Shown here: in pieces, positions 34,195 to 45,525 of the stretch | How positions within the stretch are numbered: position 1 is the first letter of the stretch | Layout of the letters: each line of letters begins with the position of its first letter | DNA from: Dioscorea cayenensis subsp. rotundata | Lineage: Eukaryota; Streptophyta; Magnoliopsida; Dioscoreales; Dioscoreaceae | Direction: 5' to 3' | Length of the DNA: 64,000 nucleotides | Assembly: GCF_009730915.1 (NCBI RefSeq) | Contig: NC_052474.1 | Span: forward strand, 1,833,501-1,897,500 | Notes under the pieces: model-generated | Told to the model about the DNA's origin: nothing | What the model saw: only the letters and a program-made list of their open reading frames with translations | Databases searched by the model: none | Program-made: the position numbers and the translations under genes

Positions 34195-35469
34195 ATAAGT
34201 TATGAAAATAAATAAATAAAATTCTAGTACAAATAAGACAAAATGTAAAACAGAAATATTACAATGTTTGTCAATGTGCATTTAGTTATGTAGAAAAAGA
34301 CCTTCTTAGTGTTTTTCATACATTATCAATTCAAACTCTTGAATTATTTAGAGGGACTAATCAAACTAAATCATCCTACTTAGAAAGACCATTTGTTTCC
34401 GAATGACTTGCTACTTAATTTAATTTGTTCAATTTAAAGTTCAATGAATAATTTTTTTTGTGTGAAAAGCATGACAAAAGAAACACTGTAATGAATTTGA
34501 GATTTTAATATGAAAGCAAAGTTTTGATATGTATGGATTATGTTGACATAATATGAGATGTTTGTTTTTCAAAAGGTTTTTAGCTTTTGAATGACATTTA
34601 TAAAAAAAATAATTAATGTTTGATTAAGAAATTTTCTTCGGATTGAAGAATTGTACTCTCTAAACCAAACAAAATTTAGAAGAGTTTTTGATTGCAAAAA
34701 CTTCAAAATTATTATAATATATAATATATATAAAGATGCTAACTTTAGTTGATAAATTTGTCAAAAATAAAAACTTTACATAAATAAAATAAATAAAAAG
34801 TTAACAAAAGTGATATATATATATATGACTATTTGTGACAGGTTGAAACAAAGGTCATAAGTTACATCACATAAAATTATTATATGCCCACGTGTAATTT
34901 TTTTTAAAAAAAAATTTTAAAACTAGTTTTCACCTGAACAAGTGTGAAAACTCTACGAGAATAATAATTTTTCAAGTTTTAAGTATACTTTTCTCACCAT
35001 CTCATATGAATCAGTGATCTATTATGACCATAAATTTTTTTATAAAATATAACATTATTTTTTAAGTAAAATTACAAATTTGGTTTTAAACAATAATAAA
35101 TGATAAATCTATGACATATGCTTAAGATCATGCACCTATGCATCAAAAACTCAACTTCTTCCCCACTTGTTACTTTTTATTTTTATTTAATGCAATTTGG
35201 AAAAGTTAATATAATCTTAGAAGTCCAAAATGGAAAAAAGAAAAGAGAAGAAAGTTGCCATTGTTTGTTCATACTCAAGACATGAACTAGGGTTTGGTGC
35301 AAACCTTAGAAAATGAAAATGAGTTATTTGAGTTAGATACGATGTCCCATGAGACCAAAGCAAAGAAAGACAAATGAGTTGCTAGAGTGTCACAATTGTG
35401 TATAATAATAAATAGAGTCAACAATAAAGACTACTCATTTATATAAATATACAAAAAGAAGAAGAGGAA

Positions 35470-35523
<54 letters not shown>

Positions 35524-37044
35524 TCAAAGCACTTGTTGAAGTTTTAGGTGCACAAAGTCCTCCAAATGAAGAGGATTTCAACATGGCAATATATAGTTAG
35601 GTGGAAGTGAGGTTAGAGGATATTAAATGTTGGTTACCCTAACTCACTGACTTGGAGGGTACTTGTGTTGGAAAGTTAGTGTTTGTTAGAAGGCCATGGT
35701 TTGTCTTTAGGGTTTGGCCAAATTAAAAAGCATATAATGGTCTTCCTTGTTTTCTAAGGTGTGGGTTCATGGCTGGTCACCTAAAAACTACGACACTTGG
35801 CCAAATACACTCATATATCTATATATATATATATATATATATTTTATATATAAATAATTTTTTTTTTTGGGTCATATTTTCAAGTGATGCATCTATGACG
35901 AATACAAATGCACTTATCAGGTTCAATGATGTTTTTAAATATGATGTTTTACATTTGAATATTGAGATGTACAACTAACTGGATTATTTTATGAACGGTT
36001 TGAGTTCCAACAAGCTCAATTTTTTTACAAATGAAAATTTTAAAATTCAATCGAGATTTTATGTGATATAATTTTCTCTGTTATAGAATTTCCTTTAAGT
36101 GAATTGTGCTCTCAGTACGATTTGAGCTCGACTGGGCTGAATAATAAACAGTCTGTTTTCAAAGACCCTAAAGATGACCTATATATAAATAAAGTGAGTT
36201 GTTAAAGCAAGTTGAGTTTACATATGATGCAAATATTAATAACAAAATATATTTTGAAGATATATAGATATAAAAGTAATGGGAGCTAAAAGAGTAGCTA
36301 TTTATTAAAAAAACCTAGATATAAAAGTAATTAAGAGCCTTGCAGTGATTTATGAGTGTTGCAAATTTTTTATTATTAAATTGTTCTAGTATAGCCAAGG
36401 CAAAATTAATACATAAATATGTAATTGAGTACATGAAACATGAAAGTTATAATATTTTACTAATATACCGCCAAGCAGTTCAAATTTAAAAAAAAAACAA
36501 AATAAAATGGAATTTGAGCTAAGATTTTTAAGTTTGGCATTATCTTATCTGACATTCTTCAATCTTCATCATACATATATATATATAATGAAATAATTGT
36601 GTAATTATTAAAATTTTGTTGATATTTATAATCGTGAAGTAGGCAAAGTTGGAATAATTCAGTTATGATTGTGAAGTTAATCAATCATTCGTTTCATATT
36701 ATTAAAAAAAACTTCAATTGAAGATTATATATATATATATATTTTCTCCACTCATTTAATTTGTTGTCTATTTAACTGTTTTTTTTTACTTATGAACAAA
36801 CTCCAACAAACAGAATTGAATGTATTTTTTTATTTGTCTTGCTACATGAAAACTAATTAATTTTTAATTTTTATTTACATAATATTTTTGCCAGTTATTA
36901 GTAGATTCTTTTTACATTTATCATTTATTAATTTTTTATCTATAACCACTGCTACTTAAAGCACTGGCCCTTTAAGAACTTTAGCCCTAAGTTAAGTTTT
37001 GGATATATATATATATAATAAAAACAACAATTTATATTATTGTT

Positions 37045-37082
<38 letters not shown>

Positions 37083-38288
37083 TAATTTAAAGTTTAGACT
37101 TCCTTCAATTCAATACATTCATAATTAGTTTGATGTCAGTTTTATGTCTGGTAAAGACGATAGCCAACCCTAAAAACAAAACAATTTTTAAGTGCTTTTA
37201 TTTTGATATTATATAATTCTTTCATATAATTAAAGCGTATATAAAAAAATTTAAAACAACTACTAGAGTTATGATAATAAATGAGCTAAATTTGTTTTTA
37301 AACTTCAATCAAAAACTAAATAAAAATGGTTCAAAGTAGAGAAAGAAAGTCAAATGGCAAATGATCGAAAGACAAATTTTAACAAAGATAAATTTAATCA
37401 AAATTTTTCCTTTTTAATAATGCTATTCGGTGGTTTTCATCATTTAATTTTTGACCTAAAAATATATATTAATTTTAATTTTTTACTTTACACATTATTT
37501 GCCTCCTAACTCAAAGACAAAAAAATATTCAATTCACACTGTTGACTTAGACCACCCCTATAATTAAATTCCATATAGTTTTTATCTATTATTATTATTA
37601 TTATTATTACTATTTTAATGAAATAGAAATAAATTATGTGCCTACACAAATATGAAGTTAATGTCTTAATACAACTATATCTTCACTTTGCATAAGTTGA
37701 AGTTTAGATGTACTTTCTCCGAAAGAAATCAAATCTGCTTTTTAATGCTCATCGCTACGTGAACTCTATATTAATAGATCGAGAAGTATAAAGAAAGACT
37801 ATTGAGTGGAATTATTTACTAGCACATTATTTGCCACTTATTATATAAGATTTTTATTTTAAAAAATTATGCCATCACTAACAATTTAAATTTTCATAAT
37901 GAAATCTTTAAATCTATACCAAAATAATTGACTATTAGACAACAACAAGCTCAAGGTTTCACAAACGTCCATCTTATCAAATCCATTTCAACTCATATAA
38001 CTACAAAATTCCCAAATAACAAGTGTCCCACCAACTTTTTGTACAATTTCATTTATTAATAAGAGTTTTTTCTTTTTGGCCTAGGCAAATTATAATAATT
38101 ATAAAAAAATAAAAGTAAAGCACTAGTCCAATTAGAGACCAAAGTGTTTGTTTTATTTCAAAGAAAACATAAGTGAAAAGCACATGTTGAATGCTTTCTC
38201 TTCACATATCTTTTTTTTTATGAAGAGTTGGTAAACAGAGAATCTATTTGTAGGACCATGTTCTTGGTGAAAGACCCATACACACACC

Positions 38289-38319
<31 letters not shown>

Positions 38320-38389
38320 GGACCTTATAAGTTATTACAACCCTACATCATCTCCACTCCCTCCTTCCAAAATTATTCCTAGTATTATT
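34195..38389. other. AT-rich intergenic DNA and MYB upstream region
   Basis: No gene is recognised. It contains a long (AAT)n microsatellite at 35469-35522 and many AT runs. The last 100 bp before the MYB start holds an (AT)n run ending TATATATAGG, usable as a TATA element. Confidence 0.55.
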
Positions 38390-39478
38390 ATGGGTAGAGG
38401 AAGAGCTCCATGTTGTGAGAAGGTGGGGCTTAATAAGGGTTCATGGACACCAGCAGAGGACATGAGACTTATGGCTTATATACAAAAGTATGGCCATGGA
38501 AATTGGCGTGCTCTCCCTAAACAAGCAGGTTTTTTCTTCATTTCTCTTTAATATATATATATATATATATATATATGTTAAATAGAGTTTGAGATTAATT
38601 TATTTTTCTAAGTTTTAATTTAATCCATAGGATTATTGAGGTGCGGAAAGAGTTGTCGTTTAAGATGGATTAATTACCTTCGACCGGATATTAAAAGAGG
38701 AAATTTCTCCAGAGAAGAAGAGGATACTATTATTAAGCTTCATTCTTTGCTTGGCAATAAGTAAGAACAAACAAAATGATTCATATTAATATATTTATTT
38801 TATCTTAATATTTGTTTAATTAACTTATGTAAACCTTTTTATTTTTTTAGATGGTCAAAAATAGCATCTTGCTTACCTGGAAGAACTGACAATGAAATAA
38901 AAAACGTGTGGAACACACACTTGAAAAAACGGGTCTCACACAAAGAAGAAAAATCTTCCTCATCATCTTCTAGTGAGCAAAGCAATGTAAAGAATTGTAA
39001 TGTCAAATTGGATAATCAATTCGGCGAATCAAAAAATAGTTCTCAAGAGAAGATTGAGATCGAGATCGAGTTCGAGCCGAGTGTCGATATGTCATGTATG
39101 CTTATCAGTGACAATGATGACATTGATGGTGTACACTCGAACTTTGCCGAGGATTTCGACAAAGTAGTTGTGTCTTCTTCTTCATCGACTAATTCCTATT
39201 CAAGTAGTGATTATAATACCAACCAAGAGGACCCTTTATGGAGGAGTATCATGGATGAAGAATATTATCCTCTCATGCTTGATGATGATAATGATCATGA
39301 GAAAAATAATAATAATTCAACAAAAACATTAGGTGAGGAATATTCTAAGAATGAAGATAAAAGCAAGGAGTGGTTGGCAAACTTAGAAAGAGAACTTGAT
39401 CTTGATTTGTGGGAAAATGAGGGCAGTCTACAATGTTTTAATGATCCTGTTTCCTGTTATTTTCAGAGAACCCTTTAG
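38390..39478 (+). CDS. R2R3-MYB transcription factor
   Basis: Exons 38390-38528, 38631-38760 and 38851-39478 give 298 residues in one frame with the intron positions usual for plant R2R3-MYB genes. The start [19 protein letters not shown] is the typical subgroup N-terminus. Repeat R2 spans about residues 14-64 with [16 protein letters not shown]3 follows with [17 protein letters not shown] and [20 protein letters not shown], with Phe in place of the first Trp as usual. The C-terminus is Ser/Asn/Asp-rich and acidic, ending near [18 protein letters not shown], a likely activation region. The DNA-binding domain resembles the MYB13/14/15 and MYB58/63 groups (stress, phenylpropanoid or lignin control); I cannot separate these by eye. 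It is a nuclear protein. Confidence 0.92.
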
Positions 39479-41804
39479 ACCTAACTGATTTACCAATGTC
39501 TTAATACATTGTCATTAAAAATCTCTTTTGAGTGTTAGGTTAACTAGAATTCACACAAAGGTGATGTCTTCTTCATCTTCCACCTTTTTCCTTGGTTTTA
39601 TATGTAATAATAATAATATTATTACTAGTAGTAGTATTTTGTGGTCCTGACTCACCTTTGAGAATCAAAAGGTGTAGACCCTTGATTAGTATTTTATTAT
39701 TGCTAATCCACAATGTCCCACTCTTGTATTTTGCACGTTGTGATTAGATTATATATTTTTATCACCATATATAATCAGTGTATTGTTTTTTTATTGATAA
39801 ATGTAACAAGTTCATGTACAATTAGGAATATATATATAGTCTGAAAAATAAATATTTGGTGGTGTACTGTCACTTAGCAATATGGGGTTTAAAATACTAC
39901 AAGGTTGTATCAATAATCAGAGGCCCATTACTATCACTACACAGTCTATATTCAACGGATTTTGAATTTGGATAATAAAATTCTCATATTTATGCTTTTC
40001 ATAATAAAATCAATATCGTCAGACCAAAATTCCAAAGGCTAGCGTCATCATCTTCATCCGATGTTTCAAGGTGGAGATCAACAAATAAACTTCTCTCATG
40101 ATTGGTTTGTAATTGTCAAACAAATATAAACATAGAATTTATGGATAGGTTTTTTATAATATATAAATTATGGATCAAAATTATATAACAAATTGCATTG
40201 CCATTAGATAGAAACATTCAGATTATTTCTTAATTTATGTTTGTTCTCGCCCTTGGTTTGATTTTGTCAAATGTTTTGCAAGTGAGTGTTCAAAGACTGG
40301 AAGTGTTAGTCTCTAAATCTTATATATATCTTAAATACAGGACTCAATAAAAATAATTGAAAAGAATAAACAAAGTTAAATAATTAATATATTACTTAAA
40401 TTTAGTGAAAAATGAATACGAAACAGGAGTAAAAACACTAAAAATGGACAAAATAAATTTAGTCAACTTTTATTATATAATAATAACACATATTGGACGT
40501 CACTCTTGGTCCAATTTAATGCAACAGTTCGTATTAAATTAAAAAAATTGATAATTTCCATCTTTTCTAAATTATCATTAGGGTGTGTTTGACTGGGAAA
40601 AATCCTAACCTATCTCACAATCTTTACAAAGGAAACGTCCAAAATGAATGAGATCATCCATCAACCTTCCCATAAATAATTTTTTTTAATAATTAATTTT
40701 TTGAAAAAGATAATTAAGTGTTTTAATCAAATAAACGGGGATAAATTTTTCCTGTGTCACAGTGTTATGGTTGATTTTTATTTTGGTCATTATTTTTTAA
40801 TTTCACGTCATTTAAAAATTGACTAATGTGAAAAACAAATCATATCAATGATATCGAAATTGAAACATATTATTAAAATAAAAGATCAACTATAACGCAA
40901 TCGGTGATCACATTTTAAAATTTATCCCAAATAAACGGTTGTTTGGGTATTTTAATTTAATTGGTATGCTCTTGTTTTTCTTCACCAGAGGAGAACATAA
41001 CACATATGTGCGCAGACACAATGGGCCATGGGCTGATCAGTGGGCTTTTCTTAACTAATGACCTAGTCAACTAAGGTGGCGTGACCTCTAAGTCTCCTAT
41101 TGAGCTAGCACTTAATGTTGGTAAGTTCTTAGAAAATAATATATATATATAGATAATTGTTGGAAGTCAACTTTATTTAAACACAACCTTCTGATTAGTT
41201 GTAATAAATAGTTTTGTGTCCCCACAATGTCTACAGTACCATGTAGTTTGTGCATAAACATTCAATGCAAGTGAAAATATGCAAAACACAACAAATTGTT
41301 AATTATTATTACTAAATATTGAAATATAAATTTACATAAATTGGAAGCATACTTCAGTTCAATGATAACAAATAAAGATGAAAAACCCTGAAGCTAGTAA
41401 CTTCTTACTTCTACTTCACTGGTAACATGATGAGCTAAGTCAAAGCAAACTCTAATGGTGACTAATAGATAAATGGATAGTAACTCCAATCCAAAGAAAA
41501 CTACGTAGAATTTAATTTTTCTAACAACCAAGAGGATATATATTTTTTTAACAAAAATAACTAGGTTTGTGTCACCTTCATTTATTTTGATTTAATAACA
41601 ACACAAAGACAAAAGTGTTTCATGAGCCTTGTGGGCGGCTCATTTGATTCTCCCCCATTAACCCTCAACCATTTTTTTAATTTAAATTTAATAATAAGAA
41701 ATATCTATAATAATAACAATAATAAAATATTTTAAAACCCGACCTTTAATTCAATAATAAAAAAAAATATAATATTAAAATATATATTTTTTTTAAAAAA
41801 CCCA
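39479..41804. other. Intergenic AT-rich DNA
   Basis: Holds the MYB 3' flank. A GGGTGTGTTTG motif near 40581, common at plant DNA-transposon ends, has no clear partner. Otherwise nothing is recognised. Confidence 0.5.
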
Positions 41805-41965
41805 TCGGGTTGAGACAAGCCGAGTCCAGAGTCCAGACACAGCAGGTCAGCCGGGGCAGCCCGGGTTGTTGGAACTAGTCACAGGCAGGCTGGATCAGGA
41901 TCACCATATCAGTGAACCAGTCTGCCGGGCCCAGTTAACCAGCTCGTGCCCCCACACGTCTAAAT
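41805..41965. repeat. GC-rich degraded repeat fragment, possibly a hAT-type terminus
   Basis: A GC-rich patch (GGGCAGCCCGGGTTG, CTGCCGGGCCCAGTTAACC) ending CCCCCACACGTCTAAATA within AT-rich DNA. It resembles the GC-rich subterminal parts of the hAT-like elements at 4480 and 8228, but no matching opposite end or target-site duplication is seen. Confidence 0.3.
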
Positions 41966-42180
41966 ATGTATCATTTGATATCTTCCAATGAATAGCAAGC
42001 GGAGAAACTAGGGCTAAGAGGGAACCTAAAATAATTGCTCATGGGGAGGGGGGCCTGAAATGAGGGGCAAGAGGAGAAAATAGATGCAGCCTTGCTATAA
42101 TAAAAAATGGCCTGTAATAACGAAATACATGACATTTATAACAAGCGTGTGAATCTGTTGGGAGTGTTGATAAGGCTTCT

Positions 42181-44816
42181 TCAAGACAACAGATCCAGCA
42201 GCGGACTGCCTTCTTTAGCAAGAACAAATAAGCCCCCATCACCCCTTAGAAATCCTCAGATCCTTGTCCAGGTAAGTTGTGAGAAGCCAGGACCCCAGCC
42301 TGTTACCCGGAATTGGGACTTTGAGTGGTGGCTGACCGGAAAGGGTGTGCGCAATGTTTGCAAATGCCTCTTGCACAGGATTCAGTGTCTGGCGTACCGG
42401 TAGCAGGTCAATCTTCCGCCCAAAGACATCAATGTTCTCTGGTAGATCCACTGTCGATGATATCTCCGGCGGCTGCAAGCTTCCTTCCTTGAACTCCACC
42501 TGCACAACGGGCTTCCCAGTTAATGCATTATGCTATTCCTAACAATAGATTCAGCTAACCTCAAAGTCTACTTTTTCAATTCTTCAATGACTACCCACAA
42601 GAAACTTGTGAGGGGAAGTCATGGGAACGCATGTCTCCGCTAGATATTCAAAACAAATTTAAACAAGCCCACATTTCACATAATCATAAAACATCTATCT
42701 ATCTCCAGCAATGGCAATAAGTATGAATAAACATAAAACTTACAAGTTCATATGCATAAATATAAAGGTGACTGAAACCCGAGCAGGAAATTTAAAACAT
42801 GGTACCTTTATCCTTGATGGTGTTTGAACTTCAAAGGAAGCAGAGGCACTAAATGAGAAGGTAGCAAATGGGCTAGAGAGTGCTGCAGCATTAACTATAG
42901 TGGAACTTTTACTATCAATTGATTGAGATATCTTCTTAATTTTCAACAATGGTATCACACCAACTGCTAGAAGTGGCAGAAGTTCAGAGAATGCAGTGTA
43001 CCTACAACATATTGCAACCAAAAAACCAAAGAAAACAAATCCTTAATAAACTGTGAATTTTAAATTTTTTATTAATGAAACATGATATATCAGACTATAA
43101 CAGAGAAAGACGACATTTCCAACTACAATCCTCACAAGTAACAGTGATATACCAGACTATATAATAGAGAAAGAAGGCATTTCCAACTCTAATCCTCACA
43201 GGTAACAGTGGACCAGCATTTTGGTAGAAAGAGGAAATCCTCATTCAAACAAAAATTCTATAATCAATGGTGGATACCTTGAGCATTTCCATATAAATAG
43301 CAATGGATTCATCCAGTGATCAGAACCAAAATTACACACACACTCTTCAAATAAGAGGGCTTAATAAATGGAAGCAGCATTGTCAAATAAATTCAAAAAG
43401 ATGGGTGAATCAAAGCAATCCATTTGTTAATCTGATAAAATACACATCTTCTCATTCACAAAGTAGCACAGAATGAAATCAAAAGAAAAAAAGGACAAGA
43501 ATTAAAAAAAAAAAACACTGAGTATCTGATAACTATAATAACACAGAACTAATAACAATCTCAATAAAATCAGTGCTAACAAATTAATGTTTTCATCAGC
43601 ATAATGCCTGAGAAATGTACCAAACCAGCAAATAACATGAAAATAGGCAAAGACTAACGATCTATATTAATTAGGTTGCCATTCAATCCAAGTAACGAAC
43701 TTCACATAACTGAATACCTATTTGGCAACATAACTTATAACTCAGCCCATACTAAAACCAATTTGTGTCCTGATACAATAAGATGGAAATCATAGAAATG
43801 CAATTGTTAATGCATCAAATAACCCCATCTTCTCCTCAATCACAGAACAAAACATAATCAAATCTAAAGAAAGCTAGAAGGATCAATCAAAGAAGGGGGA
43901 GGAAAACAAACTAACTGAGAATACACCAAGGCACCAATCAACATCAAGAACAGGCTCAACTAATGGTCTATCCCAAACACCATGACATTCAATGAAGTGA
44001 TGAATTGGGCACCCCATTCTCAACAAAACTAATGAAACTACCTGCATCTATCTACGTATCTGCGTCCTAATACCAAAATCGCACACATTTATTATTAATT
44101 CATCAAACACATTCAGATATTAAAGATTAAAACCAAAATCTATCAATCAACATGATAAGAACGACAACAGCATTTGATTATTCAGTGAAAAAACATCATG
44201 AAAACTCACAGTAGAATCCCAATCCCCATCAAGAAGCTCCGCTGCCTCGATCGGCGCCGGGGTAGGATTTAGCGTCTCCAACTGAGTAACTAGCTCAAAG
44301 ATCTCCGCCCTAACCTCCGATGAAGCCCTAAACCCCAACTCCGTCCCGTAAAAAGTATCAACCAAGCACCGTTTCAAAGTCCCTGAGCTTGTCATCCTCC
44401 TCCGCCTCCGCCATCGGGCTCCCGTTCCTCAACTCATCGGACTTCCCTAAATCGGGCTCCCTCCCCCACTCGTCCTCATTCTGGGGAGGATCTGGCACTG
44501 AAGGTATCTCCGGCTCCGAATCAGCCACCTCTCCCCACTCATCCGTGATTCTCGGCACACTAGACGATGGATCGTTCTCAGGATCCGTCTCTGCCTTCTC
44601 CTCCCCCCACTCGTCCGAGATTCTTGGAAAACTAGACGATGGCTCGTTCTCAGGATCGGAATCAGGGCCATCATTGGCGACGGCAGAGATAGAGAAATGC
44701 CTAGGGTTTCGAGAAACGGAGAAGGAGAGAGTCTTGGGAACGGAGAAGCAGAGGAGAGGCTTATTAGGGTTCCAGGCGAAGAGCGGAGGATGCGGGGAGA
44801 CGAAGAGAGACGCCAT
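42181..44816 (-). CDS. FBN2: Plastid-lipid-associated protein / fibrillin (FBN2, PAP3-like)
   Basis: Exons 44816-44210, 43001-42806 and 42499-42181 would encode about 372 residues, the size of Arabidopsis PAP3. The N-terminus is a Ser-rich chloroplast transit peptide, followed by an acidic linker with three DEWG motifs (ISDEWGEE, ITDEWGEV, NEDEWGRE), then the fibrillin lipocalin-like domain: LVDTFYGTELGFRASSEVRA, NPTPAP, FSELLPLL, KKISQSIDSKSSTIVNAAAL, VDLPENIDVFGRKIDLLPV, GSWLLTTYLDKDLRIS. Fibrillins coat plastoglobules and thylakoid margins. The frame is interrupted three times, each by one extra base in a run: 44376-44378, 44218-44220 and 42242-42245; the last removes the final GDGGLFVL-type tail from the frame. 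This matches the other +1 run events here and probably reflects sequence error in a functional gene. Confidence 0.9.
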
Positions 44817-45073
44817 TGTATCACTGGAGCGAGCAAGCTCAACAATGGCGGTGGATTCCTCTGTAGAATCCTAGATTATTCTTACCGTTTTTGCATTTCA
44901 CACCCTGAAAAATACCAAAATTACACATCACTATCTTGCAAATAACCTCGAGATCAGCATCTCAATCAATCAAACGGTCAATAACCTTTCTCTCTCTCTC
45001 TATCTCACGCACAACAAATGTTGTAAAACCCTAAACATTGGGATGAAGGAGGAGCTTTCGTATCTCTCCGGTA
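44817..45073. promoter_or_regulatory. Divergent promoter between the fibrillin and LYR-motif genes
   Basis: The two start codons face away from each other 257 bp apart. The interval has a CT microsatellite near 44991-45003. An ATG at 45043 opens a different frame that overlaps the LYR start, a possible inhibitory upstream ORF if transcription begins before it. Confidence 0.55.
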
Positions 45074-45334
45074 ATGGCGAAAGGATTGGTATGGGCGACG
45101 GCGGAGGACTTAGCGAGGAACAAGCCAGTGGTGCTATCACTGTATCGGAAGATACTGAGAAGCCTGAACTCGCCTCAGCTCCCACTCCCTCTCGCTGCAC
45201 GCCTCGCCAAGAAAGCAGAAGCACGAACCATCTTCCTGTTCGGATCCGAGGAACGCTCTCTTCATAACATCGCCGACCTCATCGACGCCGCCCAGCACTC
45301 CCTCTCCATCCTCAAAAAAGGCCGTCTCCCTTAG
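45074..45334 (+). CDS. LYR-motif (Complex1_LYR) mitochondrial protein
   Basis: A single-exon gene of 86 residues starting MAKGLVWATAEDLARNK. The family hallmark is LSLYRKILRSL near residues 22-32, with the Leu-Tyr-Arg tripeptide and downstream basic residues; the conserved Phe expected later is likely in TIFLFGSEER. LYR proteins are small matrix factors that bind the acyl carrier protein-NFS1-ISD11 machinery, hand iron-sulfur clusters to clients, or act as respiratory complex subunits or assembly factors. Which client this one serves is unclear. Codon use is GC-richer than its surroundings. The gene is followed directly by an (ATC)n microsatellite at 45335-45361. Confidence 0.85.
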   Translation: MAKGLVWATAEDLARNKPVVLSLYRKILRSLNSPQLPLPLAARLAKKAEARTIFLFGSEERSLHNIADLIDAAQHSLSILKKGRLP

Positions 45335-45365
<31 letters not shown>

Positions 45366-45525
45366 TCTTTCTTCTTTTTCCCCTCTTTCGTTATCCAAAC
45401 AATGTTATTCAGCAATAAATAAGAACTTGGCATGATGTTTATTCTCGGGTTTATTTGAGTATAATAAAACTATACATTTGGAATTCAAAAGCAAATGCTG
45501 CAAATAATTAAGGTGTTTTTTTAGG

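Noticed and set aside
44389-44874. 161-codon plus-strand frame
   Set aside because: Antisense shadow of the fibrillin first exon; low-complexity Ser-rich product.
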